A stretch of DNA of 20,664 nucleotides from Pigoraptor chileana (lineage: Eukaryota; Opisthokonta; Filasterea), in NCBI GenBank assembly GCA_943704495.1, contig CALSCR010003722.1, positions 1 through 20,664 of the forward strand, in the 5' to 3' direction. Shown here in pieces: positions 10,737-20,638 of the stretch (position 1 is its first letter; each line of letters opens with the position of its first letter). Below the pieces are notes generated by a model that had not been told where the DNA came from, did not search any database, and worked only from the letters and a program-made list of their open reading frames with translations. The position numbers were made by a program, and so were the translations under genes.

Positions 10737-10980
10737 TCAATTATAGCAGTGTCATCACACCGAACTTTCTGTGGCAGTGTTGATGTTCTGTTGCCATTTG
10801 TCAAAATTTGAAAGGCCGACAAGATGCACTCGCGCCAACGATAGTGCGAAACGTTCAGTGGTCGGGTGTCAGAACGCTATCGTCGAAAGCAGGCCTTGTC
10901 TGCAGAGCAATTCGTCGAAGATTAATATTCTCCTGAGGGACACTGACGAGCTCGGCTGCACACTACGCGAAGAGTGAAAG

Positions 10981-13900
10981 ATGGCATCTCCAGAAGAGAC
11001 TCCTCAGCCCCAAAACCCCTCACCGTCAGGGTCGTCGACGAGCGTTGCGAGTGGGGCACCTGCCGTGCGCGGGTGGTTCGATCTGCAAATGCAGGTGTGG
11101 ACTTTATTTGAGTTTTATGCTCGATTGTTTTTATGATTTTGAATTTAGTTTTCGTGCATCCTTTGTGAAGTGGAAATCGAATGCCGACAATAGTGTATGG
11201 CTGGCTCCTTTTGAGGGACAACCAAACGTATATTTTTTCCTGCTACCCGTCAACAGGGTCTTCGCTGTTTGCATCTAATGTCCCAATGCTATGATATAAT
11301 GTACTTTCTTGTAGATTATGCGACAAATGCTCGACTATGAAAGCGACCGTTTGAAGTCTCTTCAGCGACAAATGGAGGAGGTCTATTCTGCACCGGAAAG
11401 CCTTGAGAAGGTGCGTGCTGCGTGTGTGTGGCTGGGTAAATAGGTCGATTTATTAGGTGTACGTATGGAATTTTCTGGTTTTTGTGCTTGTGACTGTGCG
11501 TGTGAGACCATGCATTATTGCAGAGTCAAAGCTCGCCACAATTCATACCAGATGTACCACACCAGCCATCTCACGTATTTGCAATGTTGCACGCTCGCAT
11601 ACATGGGCAATACCAATATGACATCATGCACATCATGCACACGGGGTGTCGCCAGTCATACACTCGCCAGGAGAAGAACCTGGAGCGCGTCAAGCAGCAG
11701 TATGATCAGCTGCGCCGCGAGGTGCAGGAGCTGTCCGAGGTAAGGATCACGCGGCAACGAAGTCTCCCCACGCTCGGCCTTGACAAGACGCCGAAAAAGA
11801 GGGTGCGTACGGCTGGGGTCTGAGAAAGATTCATTCGTGCACATGCATACACTGTATGATCACAGTCCCTCTTGTGCTACACACATGCACACACACTCTC
11901 GCACGCGCACACCCACGCACGCACATACTCATACACACACGCATTCAGGCGTTCAGAGCCCTTCAAATTCAGACCGCACTGACAGCAGAGTGCAAATCCC
12001 TGGGAACCACGCTACACATACAACTAAAACCGACGCAGGTGTCCATGATGACGCTGGTCCGTGCATGCTCCGACCCGGCGATGAATCAGCGCGGCTCGGC
12101 ACGTGCGGTATTCGATGCCGACGGCTGCACAGTTGAGGGTGCTGAGGAGGGCGAGGGCGCTGACGGCGATCCCCCAACGGCGTCTCCTCAAACACGGCGC
12201 ACATTTTCTGCCATTGGCGATGGCCACGAACCGACCGCTGTCACCGGTCCGCGCAGTGTCACCACGGACGTGTCTGCACAGTCTCCGTCGGCAGCGTCTT
12301 CGTCGTCGGCGGCGCGTGCGAACCGGCAGATGGTACGGAGCGCATCGACACCAATGCCTGGTGACGGCGACGTCAGTGATGATGATACTCTTCTGAATGC
12401 TCGGGGATCGGAGACGCCCACTTCGGGTCTTACCACTCCCGAGATGCGGAGTCCACGAACAAGCCCGAAAATAGCCCGTGCACGCTCGCCCATTCCCATG
12501 GCAACGGCGGGAACAACGCGGACGGATGCGCTGTCGGAAATAGCTTATCATGCGGATCGCATTGTGTCTGGACCGCTCGACGCCCTCATTCAGAAGCTGA
12601 CGCCGAGTATGGAATACTATCCAGACACAAAGTACATGTTCACCTTTTTGCTCACATTCCGAATCTACACAACGGGGGTGGAGCTAATGGAGAAGATTTT
12701 TGAGTCGTTCATTGCGCTGACCAAGCGGACGGTGGAGGAGGGAGCAACCCACCCGAACCCCAACCCGCCCATGCCGTCAAGCCCCGCCGCAAGCATGCGA
12801 TCAACCACCAATCTCACGGCGGCGAGCAAGGTGAATGTCGTCACGCTGCGGTTCCTCAACCTCTTAAAGAAGTGGATCGAGACATTTAGCTACGATTTCC
12901 GCGACGACAAGATGATGGCGCGTCTTGAGAACATGTTCAAGGCGTGTTTGGAGGTCGACACAGGGTTTGCTGATGTGGTGCAACAGCTGCGCACGTCACT
13001 GACAACGAGGGTGAGTTTGCTGCCTGCATGTGGTCTGGACTGCGGCCGCTTGGGGGGGGGGGGGGCACGTGACTGGCCGTTGTGTAATCCGACGGAGTGT
13101 ACATGGTTGCTCACGTGACAGCAGTTGGGATGGGATGCACGTGATGCTTCGTCATCCGGGTGTCACGTCGTGCGTTTCGTTGCTTGCAACGTGCCCTGTG
13201 CACGATGCCTCTTTGATGGATATTGCGGAGTGCTATTCTCATCCTATATTGTTTGTGTTGGCTTTGTCATATTATGTCTTGACTTGGATGTGTGTGTGTT
13301 GGCTCAAGCATGGTGCACATTAACTCAACAACAACAACAACGCATTGCCATGCCACACACCGCACCACACACCTCGCCATACAACGCCACACAAACCACA
13401 CACTCGGATGACACAACAGCTGCGCGCGCTGGAGGAGGAGGAGCGGCGGCACCAGGCGCTTGAAGCGGCACGTGAGGATGGGCGCGGATCTGGTCCCGGG
13501 AAGGTCAACAAAATGATTTCTGTCATGGACATCACGTCGGACACAAACGAGCTGTCAAAACAGATGCTTATCATCGACATTGAGCGATTCAAGGCAATCA
13601 GGTGTGTGGTGTTGTCCTCACACGCACCCTTCACTCGAGCTCTGTGTGCGTCATATCCTCTCTCTCTCTGTGTCTTGTTCGGTGGTGTGCAATGTTGGAG
13701 TCGATGGGCTTATGCCTAAGACGTTTTGTCGAGGACCTGAAGGTTTCTCTGTATTGATGTAGTGTCCTTGAGCATAACGCGCAAGATAGTGACTTGTACA
13801 CCTCTCTGGCACGCTAGTGAGCGTATCTCGCTATAAGGATTGCTTTTTTTGTCTGTGAATCGATTGACCTCATTGTGTACGTCTTGCCTGTTGTGTGTCC

Positions 13901-15211
13901 ATATCAGTCAATAGATGGCCTGTCTTGTCGTCAATGTTTAGTTGTTTTTTTCTTTTTTTGGGGGGGGGTTTAACCAGGCTGGGCCCATTCCCATTCTGTG
14001 CTAACCAATGCAAACAACTTTAACAACCACGTGCAGTCCCGAGGAGTTTGTCCAGACTCTGCCCACGAAGGAAGGAGTGCCAGACATTGTCAAGACACTC
14101 TCCAATTTGGGCGCCTATGTGCAGTGGTTCAACCGGATGAGCTATTGGGTGGCGACGGAGATTGTGGGGCAGGCGAGCCTCAAGGACAGAGTGACGCTGA
14201 TTGAGCGATTCGTGAAGGTTGCGAAGAACTGCAAGCGTCTGCACAACTACAACGCACTCATGGGCATTGTCGCGGGGCTCAACATGTCTCCCGTGCAGCG
14301 GCTGAAGAAGACATGGTGCGTGTTTGGGATGTGTCTTGCTTTGTTTCGTCTGCAGACGGTGGACTGTAGAGTATCAACGGATGGGCCACACGCACGCACG
14401 CACATACACACACACACACTCTCTTTCTCTCTCTCTCTCTCGCTCTCTTGCATAGACCATGGATCCCACATTCCCGTGTTGCATCAAAGATCCCACTGTA
14501 CTTGTGAATGACTGCTGGACTGATTTGCTTTGTCGACCGCTTTTGGTGCTGGTGTCACGTGTTGTATGGCAGGACCCTGTGTTCCAACAAAACTACCTCG
14601 GATCTCCGCGACCTTGAATTGGCAATGAGTCCGGCGGGTAACTTCAAAAATTACCGCGACATTCTCAGCGTGCCCGACGCGGACGCGAAGCCGGGTTCAT
14701 TTTGCTGTGTGGTATGTGTGTGCGTGTGCTCTGGGTGTCATGGTCATGTGTATCTTGTGCATGCGTGCGTGGGTGTCTGGATGTTGCGGATGTGCGTGCC
14801 TATGTCTGTTACTGCGTATGGCCTGTTACTGTGTCCATATCGTTTGCTCGTGTTTTTCTGTGCAATCTTAAACCCCGCCACTTTTCAAGTATGCTTATTG
14901 CCTGAGCCCTCCACCATTCACCACATCCACACACACGCACACACATCTGCGTGCGCACACACACACAGCCGTTCTTTTCGCTTATGGTGAAAGACCTCTA
15001 CTTCACCGTCGACGCCAATCCAAACCGCCTCCCCAACGGTCACGTGAACTTTGAGAAGCTCTGGCAGCTGTCTGACCGCGTGACTATGATCATGCGCTTC
15101 CAACAGTCGCACTGCGCCTTTGAACCAAACACCGCTGTCAAACAATACGTGGAAACGGCGCGGGTTCTCGACGAGAAGTCACTCTACGAGGCATCAAAGA
15201 AGCTCGAGTGA
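10981..15211 (+). CDS. Ras-type guanine nucleotide exchange factor (RasGEF)
   Basis: Preferred exons are 10981-11094, 11315-11410, 11671-11739, 11949-13010, 13420-13601, 14037-14315, 14573-14711 and 14969-15211, giving 727 residues. All junctions keep frame. Residues about 39-120 are coiled-coil-like, rich in E, K, Q and L. A Ser/Thr/Pro-rich linker follows. Residues about 295-415 are the RasGEF N-terminal (REM) domain, containing KYMFTFLLTFRIYTTG and FLNLLKKWIETF, interrupted by a proline-rich loop. Residues about 490-715 are the catalytic CDC25 domain: IERFKAISPEEFV, FNRMSYWVATEIV, LHNYNALMGIVAGLN, GNFKNYR and VNFEKLWQLSDRV. The role is GDP release from a Ras-family GTPase at a membrane. 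The protein ends right after the catalytic domain, without a Sos-like proline tail. A second possible acceptor at 11523/11524 would lengthen exon 3 to 216 bases (776 residues). Confidence 0.88.
13011..13419 (+). other. RasGEF intron 4 with G14 run and E-box cluster
   Basis: This intron runs from GTGAGT to ACAACAG. It holds a 14-G run (13052-13065) directly followed by CACGTG (13066-13071). Two further CACGTG sites lie at 13112-13117 and 13138-13143, and CAA repeats at 13325-13341. Three identical palindromic E-boxes within 78 bases of an intron are unusual and could form an internal enhancer; function is not shown. Confidence 0.6.
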
Positions 15212-15516
15212 GAGACCTTTACTCCCGGGCCTGCCTCGCGCTGCTGTGCGTCTGTTGTGATCGGCGATGCTAGTTTCCGCTCATCCCCCAGTGCCTTGCG
15301 TTCGATGCTGACCTATTTTTATAATTTCTTGTTTTTTTTCATGGGTCCAATTTGGGCTGTCGTCGTGTCTGTTTGTTTGTGTTTGTGGCTGATTTCTGTG
15401 TTGGTATTTGAAAACTTCGTTTAGTTTACTGCCGTCGATTGCACGTCACTTCTTCGCTTTTTGGTGTTTTTTCTTTGCTGTTACTCGGCATTCGTTCTTG
15501 GACGGCTGGCTGTCCC

Positions 15517-15522
15517 AATAAA
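15517..15522 (+). terminator. Poly(A) signal of the RasGEF gene
   Basis: AATAAA lies 305 bases after the RasGEF stop. A strongly GT-rich element follows (about 15532-15572), the classic arrangement for cleavage and polyadenylation. Confidence 0.7.
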
Positions 15523-15992
15523 CCACAATCTATGTGTATATGCCTGTGTGTGTGGTGTGTGTGTTTGTGCTGTCTAATCTTAAGCGATTTTCGTATGTCG
15601 CCAATATGTTAATGAAAGTTGTCTTCAAAAGAAGAAGAATTCGCGTGCAGCTGTAGTAGTCCGGACGAACCACGTTCTCGTCTATTGTTCTAATGCATGC
15701 GCTGTTTTAATTGTAGTCGTACTCAGAGGCTTCGCTGTGCCCAATGACTTTCATGTGTATCAGAGTTGTGAAGGGCATGAGTAGCTGTGTCTATTCGGTA
15801 CAAATTGCTCACACTCCACGAACATCTGATACCACGCAAGCCATGAGTGCATCATAGCCCCCAAAAATGGAGTGGATGATCAGCCAGGGAACACCTTTAG
15901 TCCTGTGCACGTACGCAATGCGCTGTCCGCCCGCCCTACAGCTCTGGACGGGAATGTGTCGGCAAGGGCGCCGGTGGTGTTGCCGATATTTC

Positions 15993-15998
15993 TTTATT
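15993..15998 (-). terminator. Poly(A) signal of the countin-like gene
   Basis: AATAAA on the minus strand lies 433 bases beyond the stop codon of the countin-like gene. It is the only AATAAA I see on that strand between the stop and the RasGEF 3' end. Confidence 0.5.
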
Positions 15999-16430
15999 AA
16001 TCAAAAAGCTCTTAACTAGTACAGTGAGGATTCAAGTGGCACAGTGACTGCATGCATATAAACGTGCTATTTCTGCCAATCAGTTACACGCATGTCGTAT
16101 CCAACCGACTGTATCCGTGGTCAAGCGGACCCGATTTCTCGTCAGTATTGAGATGGCCTTTTCCCTGCGCACTGCAACACGCCCTTTGTTGCTTATTTTT
16201 TTCAAGCTCCCCATGGCTCACACCTCGACTCCCGGCTTCCACTAGTATTTTCCAACTGATTTTCGACGATTGCTGCTGTGACAAAAACGTGCTATATATT
16301 TTTCAGGGGTGTGCACGGAGTCATGTACACGATAGCCGTCGCCCACATACGCACTGTACTACTGTCACGTGCCATGCACGACACAATGAAGAAAGTGTCT
16401 TGTGAAGGGCGCAAGTGCCCACGGCAATGC

Positions 16431-18413
16431 TCAGGCAGTGATGGTGAACTTGGCAGACGCCGTGGCGTAGATGGCAGAGTGCGGGTGCTTGCTTCCACAC
16501 TGGCCGTTGCAGAGGGCTGCCGGTGCGAGGAGAACCAACGTTCAAGGCAGACGACAGCGTGCGATTGTGTGTGTGTGAATGTAGAGTGAGAGAGAGGTGA
16601 CGGCCGTCCATTTCAATCGGGACGCAATAGACCCGCAACAAAATAAACTTAAAGTGTTCCCGCAGGACAAAGGAGCAGCAATCATCACAGAAGCAGCGCA
16701 ACAACACCCACCAACAGAGACGGGGTAATCGCCGGCATCCCAGTCCTCGCAGTCGTCCTCGGTGGGATCGCAGTCTGGGTCGGGGGAAGCATCCACCTGC
16801 CAGGACACCTGTGGCGTCATTGTTGCAGAGGGCAGCAGGGAAAGAGAGGAGGATCAGTGTTGTGTAGTTGAACAGTCTATACAAACACACACACACACAC
16901 CGACAGAGAATGAGATACGCCGAATACACACACACATACAATGGTCCATGCAAGCAAATCGAATGGGAAATAACCGAGCGCCACTTGCCTGGTAGTTACC
17001 GGCCTTCTGCGACTCGAGGAGGTTCGAAGAGCCTGCACAAAGTATGCACGCACGCATACAAGCACAGACACACAAGTTAGCGGACACATACTTCACACAC
17101 GCACCCACAAATATGCGAACGCACATGCATGAGAATAGGGATGCAGGATTCAAGTCAGTGATTGCGGTCACGAAATTCGAATACACCGACAATACCAGAC
17201 CAAAAAGCAGACGTAGACATGTCGTCATCTCATGGCACACCCACCAAGGCTTTCCTGGTCAACAGTCTCGATGTCGAGGTTAATCTGGCCAGTGCCCGTG
17301 CCGTTGGCCGACGTGAACTGCAGGGTGATCGTGAACGTCGTGCCTGCGCAGCACAGAAGAGAGAGAGACAACCGAGTTTGCGCAATTTCAGTGCGCAGGA
17401 AAAAAATAGAACGAAGGATTCAGGTCAGTATCTTAGGCACTATGTTCATGAACTCGCCATAAGAGATGTAGGATTCAAGTCAGTGGCTTAGGCGCTATGC
17501 GTATGGACTCCACAGTCTCCCCACAGAGAGATTAACATGTAGGATGCGAGTCCTGTGTACGAGCACGCGAATTCCACAACAAAGTTTAAGATAGACAGGA
17601 GGCAAAGCGCACCCTGGGGGCCGGATGCGGGGCTGACGGTGAAGGCGGCGACCTTGGCATCGCCGTTGTCGTTCACGGAGCACTGGTTGAGCAGTTCGCA
17701 AAAGTAAATGGGGTCGAGGTCGGCCTTGTCAATGACGGCAATGAACGCCTTGATGCCCTCGTAGTCGCAAAACAAGTTGCATGCAAGACCAAGGGCGCCG
17801 CTGCCGGTCGCATTCTTGAGATCGCCGCACAGCTGGCCACATGTTCCGATGACACCGGCATCTGCCACGAAGAAAATATCGAAATCATGGATTAGTTTGC
17901 ATTGTGCTTGCTCTTTTGTGATCATTGCAAACGATGTGAAACACGAGTAATGACAAAGAAAGGCAAGATCTGATGGAAGCGCGCAGCATGGACTGATCGT
18001 CGAAACATTCATGTCGCAACCCACTTGCGATGATGCTGAGGAGCTGGCTGATGCCCTGTCCAGCAAACGACACCTGCGCAATCAAGAAAAAGCACACAAG
18101 CATGAGACCACCAAAAAAAAACAATTCAAACTAATTGCACTGATGCGCGCGCGCACACACACATACACACAAAACAGACAGCTGTTCACGTACGCAGGTC
18201 GGGCAGAGATCAAGGCCGACGTTGTTTGGCTTAGGGAGTGACACTGTCACGCGAGCGTTTGCGCTGCCACACGCAGCGGCGAGCACGAGAACAAGGATGG
18301 CAGCGATCTGAGAGGGGATGAGGATAAGGCAGACGAGTTGCGATTGAGTGTTCGCGTCACTGCTCTGAACAAAGAAAGAGATGTTTACAAACATGATGTA
18401 CCTTGGTGTTCAT
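16431..18413 (-). CDS. Secreted saposin-B / countin-like protein
   Basis: Eight minus-strand exons (18413-18402, 18307-18194, 18073-18025, 17861-17613, 17343-17245, 17032-16989, 16808-16712, 16516-16431) join in frame to 249 residues. Exon 1 supplies only ATG AAC ACC AAG. Residues 1-22 are a clear signal peptide (IAAILVLVLAAACGSANA after MNTK). Residues about 38-120 are a cysteine-rich saposin-B-like domain with CPTC, CGQLC, CNLFC and FCELLNQC. Residues about 125-249 form a beta-rich domain with SGPQGTTFTITLQF, DPDCDP and CNGQCGSKHPHS. From memory this order matches countin, a subunit of the Dictyostelium counting factor that limits group size, and its relatives. I have not verified that by search. 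Two N-glycosylation sequons are visible (NAT, NGT). Intron 6 (16988-16809) is GC-AG with donor GCAAGT. The protein is probably secreted; the role here is unknown. Confidence 0.8.
17145..17510. repeat. Dispersed intronic repeat in the countin-like gene
   Basis: AGGATTCARGTCAGT occurs at 17145-17159 (intron 5) and at 17415-17429 and 17470-17484 (both intron 4). The two intron-4 copies extend to about 41 bases (17415-17455 and 17470-17510) and form a diverged tandem repeat with a 55-base step. On the transcribed strand each copy reads ACTGACYTGAATCCT, which includes a branch-point-like CTGAC. Confidence 0.6.
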
Positions 18414-18503
18414 CTTCAGAAATGCTTGACCTGGAGTCAGACGAGATTCCTGGATCCAAAGGTATTTCTGAGGACCTCTTTGTCCTGTGTGTGTTTGCGC
18501 ACG

Positions 18504-18507
<4 letters not shown>

Positions 18508-18583
<76 letters not shown>
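18508..18583. repeat. (GT)38 microsatellite
   Basis: A pure 76-base GT tract lies 95 bases upstream of the countin-like start codon, in the divergent spacer. Long GT/CA tracts can adopt Z-DNA under negative supercoiling and are usually length-polymorphic. Here it falls in the likely promoter or leader of the minus gene. Confidence 0.95.
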
Positions 18584-18587
<4 letters not shown>

Positions 18588-19360
18588 TGCGTGTGGGTGG
18601 GTTGTGCATCGAGCGAATTGAATTGGAAACAGACCTTATTTACGGCCCAAAACGCAAATTCCGCCAATACAACTTTAGGTTTTGTGTGCATCATAATCGA
18701 CTAACCTGTATTTGGTAACGTATTGCTAGATTATGGTAGTGAATAATTAGCAATCCTGTTCAAACTCCTCATTAAGTCATCTGATTTGCCTGCGTGGCTG
18801 TTTTTCCTTCCGTCGCAGAAACGCAAAGTCAATCTAATCGGCGGCACATCACTTGTATGTACGGTGGGTGGCGTTTTGTTACTCTGGCATTTGTTGCGTT
18901 GGAAGTACGCTCACTGCATACAATTCACCTGCCTTTCACGCTATACTGTCAAACAACAGTGAATATAACACTCTCCGGTATGGATGGCGCATTTCCAACT
19001 TGTAAATCAACGTCACTTCCAAAGAGCAGTTCCGCGCAAACTGCGCCGGATTCGGCTCGCACTGTTTTCTGCAGACAAAGTGGTGTTAAACTGAAGAGTG
19101 CGCAGTGGTTCGTCTCAAGATTGTCGTGCAATTGTGATTAAGTGAGTGTGCACTATTGCCAATTGTCCGTGCCGTGCCGAAATGACGCGAACGAATCACG
19201 TGACATCAAAATAAATTTTCCGTCGTTGTCACTGAAATTCCGATACCCAAATTCCGCGCGTGTGTGGAACGGCACATCACTGACGAGTAGAAGCAGGAGT
19301 TCCCGGGTAGAAGTATAACATTGTATTTTGTTGCGCCTGCACTTCTGTGCAAACGTAACT

Positions 19361-19473
19361 CTGTGTCTGTGTCTGTGCCTGTGCCTGTGTCTGTGCCTGT
19401 GCCGTCTGTGTCTGTGCCTGTGTCTGTGTGCCTGTGTCTGTGTCTGTGCGTGCGCCTGTGTCTGTCCTGTGTC
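19361..19473. repeat. CTGTGY hexamer repeat upstream of the transporter
   Basis: CTGTGT and CTGTGC units alternate for about 113 bases with a few slips, ending 16 bases before the transporter ATG. The tract is probably in the 5' UTR or core promoter. On the plus strand it is pyrimidine/G-only with almost no A, so a transcript carrying it would have little self-pairing. Confidence 0.85.
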
Positions 19474-19488
19474 TTGCACTACGCCGAA

Positions 19489-19614
19489 ATGTCGGCGAGT
19501 GAAACGTATGCGCGGGGGCTTGTGCCGCCGGGCACTCTGACGGATGCGGAAAAGTCATTTGTTGATGCGGTGCACGAGTACGACTCGCACGCCCCCGAGG
19601 AGCATCACCACGAA

Positions 19615-19655
<41 letters not shown>

Positions 19656-20522
19656 TGACCACCACCATGCGGAGGACGCTCCTCTCAAGGGGGGGCGGTC
19701 GAAGGCGCGCGTGACCACGTTTGTGTACGTCCTCACTGCGTTCTCTGCAATCGGAGGCTTTCTGTTTGGTTACGACACGGGTGTTGTTTCTGGTGCCATG
19801 CTCCTCATAAAGGATGAGTTTGATCTCAGCGATACGCAGCAGGAAATTGTTGTGAGTGCGGCCATTGCGGGCGCTATTGGTGGCGCGGCGAGTGGCGGAT
19901 ATCTGAATGATCGGTTTGGACGGCGGCCTGTCATTCTTCTCGCCTCTGTTGTCTTCATGATCGGCTCCATCATCATGTCAGCTGCAATGCAGTGGACAAC
20001 GCTTGTTGCGGGGCGCGTGGTTGTTGGCATCGGGATTGGATTTGCTTCAATGACGGTGCGTTGTCGCACTATTTGTGTGCATTTTGCCACACAAAACATA
20101 CAACCCCGCCCTCACTCATGGATACATATGCGCACATTATGCATGCATGTATACTACCAAACCGCTCTATTTACCTACGCATGCGCTCAACTTTGCGAGA
20201 CACCTCACATACCTATACACACACACGCACATACACACAACACACACACAATACACAACTCACACACGGTATATGAACGCGCAATGCAGGTGCCCATGTA
20301 CATCGCAGAGGCCGCACCAAGTCACCTCCGCGGGAAGCTCGTGACAATCAACAACCTGTTCATTACTGGCGGCCAATTCATTGCCGGCGTCATCGACGGG
20401 TCGTTTGCGAATGTTCCCGCTGGATGGCGATACATGCTCGGGCTGGCAGCCGTGCCTGCAGTGATACAATTTGCGGGATTTCTCGTGCTTCCGGAAAGCC
20501 CCCGGTGGCTATTGTCGAAAAA
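19489..20522 (+). CDS. HMIT/SLC2A13-like proton-coupled inositol/sugar transporter, partial
   Basis: Exons 19489-20055 and 20290-20522 are visible; the gene continues past the window through a gtgggt donor at 20523. This major-facilitator protein should carry myo-inositol or a related polyol or sugar with protons across a membrane. Visible marks are [12 protein letters not shown] in helix 1, NDRFGRRP in the loop after helix 2, [14 protein letters not shown] in helix 4 joined by splicing to [48 protein letters not shown] and PESPRWL after helix 6. These blocks match human HMIT closely from memory. The N-terminal tail (about residues 37-63) is unusual: HHH, seven HD pairs and HHH, encoded partly by perfect CACGAC repeats (19615-19650). 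Only the N-terminal half is in the window. Confidence 0.9.
19615..19650 (+). repeat. Coding CACGAC hexanucleotide repeat (His-Asp)
   Basis: Six perfect CACGAC units lie inside the transporter's first exon, giving consecutive His-Asp pairs. Further His codons flank them. Unit purity suggests recent slippage and a likely length polymorphism between isolates. His-Asp strings are better known from zinc transporter loops, so metal binding is possible but not shown. Confidence 0.85.
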
Positions 20523-20607
20523 GTGGGTGGAAACCCTTCATACGCAGACACATGCACCCATAAAGGCATGCCACATAAGCACACACACACACACACACAC
20601 ACACATC

Positions 20608-20638
<31 letters not shown>

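Larger units (their letters stand above)
10436..10980. other. Intergenic region between receptor kinase and RasGEF
   Basis: These 545 bases separate two genes on the same strand. They must serve as receptor 3' UTR and terminator and as RasGEF promoter and leader. Contents seen: the duplicated E-box/CArG module and an A-rich stretch (10570-10740). A possible poly(A) signal, ATTAAA (10731-10736), is followed by GT-rich sequence. A plus open frame (10771-10977) ends just before the RasGEF ATG and looks like chance. Confidence 0.6.
15212..16430. other. Convergent intergenic region
   Basis: RasGEF ends from the left and the countin-like gene from the right, so this 1.2-kb stretch is mostly two facing 3' UTRs. 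Poly(A) signals lie at 15517-15522 (+) and 15993-15998 (-), leaving about 470 bases between the two probable transcript ends. The plus open frame 16052-16405 overlaps the minus-gene 3' UTR, has no recognisable content and is not annotated. Confidence 0.6.
18414..19488. other. Divergent promoter region, countin-like (-) and transporter (+)
   Basis: The two start codons face away from each other across 1075 bases. Contents seen: (GT)38 near the minus gene, an E-box CACGTG at 19197-19202 and a CTGTGY repeat just before the transporter ATG. The plus open frame 18794-19141 begins at a non-ATG codon, has no recognisable domain and is not called as a gene. Confidence 0.6.

Noticed and set aside
10981-15211. 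Calling the RasGEF a Sos orthologue
   Set aside because: No histone-fold, DH or PH domains and no C-terminal proline-rich SH3-binding tail are visible; only REM and CDC25 plus a coiled coil.
16052-16405. 117-residue plus-strand open frame
   Set aside because: It lies in the 3' UTR of the minus gene, has no recognisable domain and shows no coding-like repeats or splice sites.
18338-18718. 126-residue frame with a long Cys-Val string
   Set aside because: It is simply a translation of the (GT)38 microsatellite and overlaps the start of the minus gene.
18794-19141. 115-residue plus-strand open frame in the divergent spacer
   Set aside because: The frame has no ATG at its start and no recognisable features, and lies where promoter sequence is expected.
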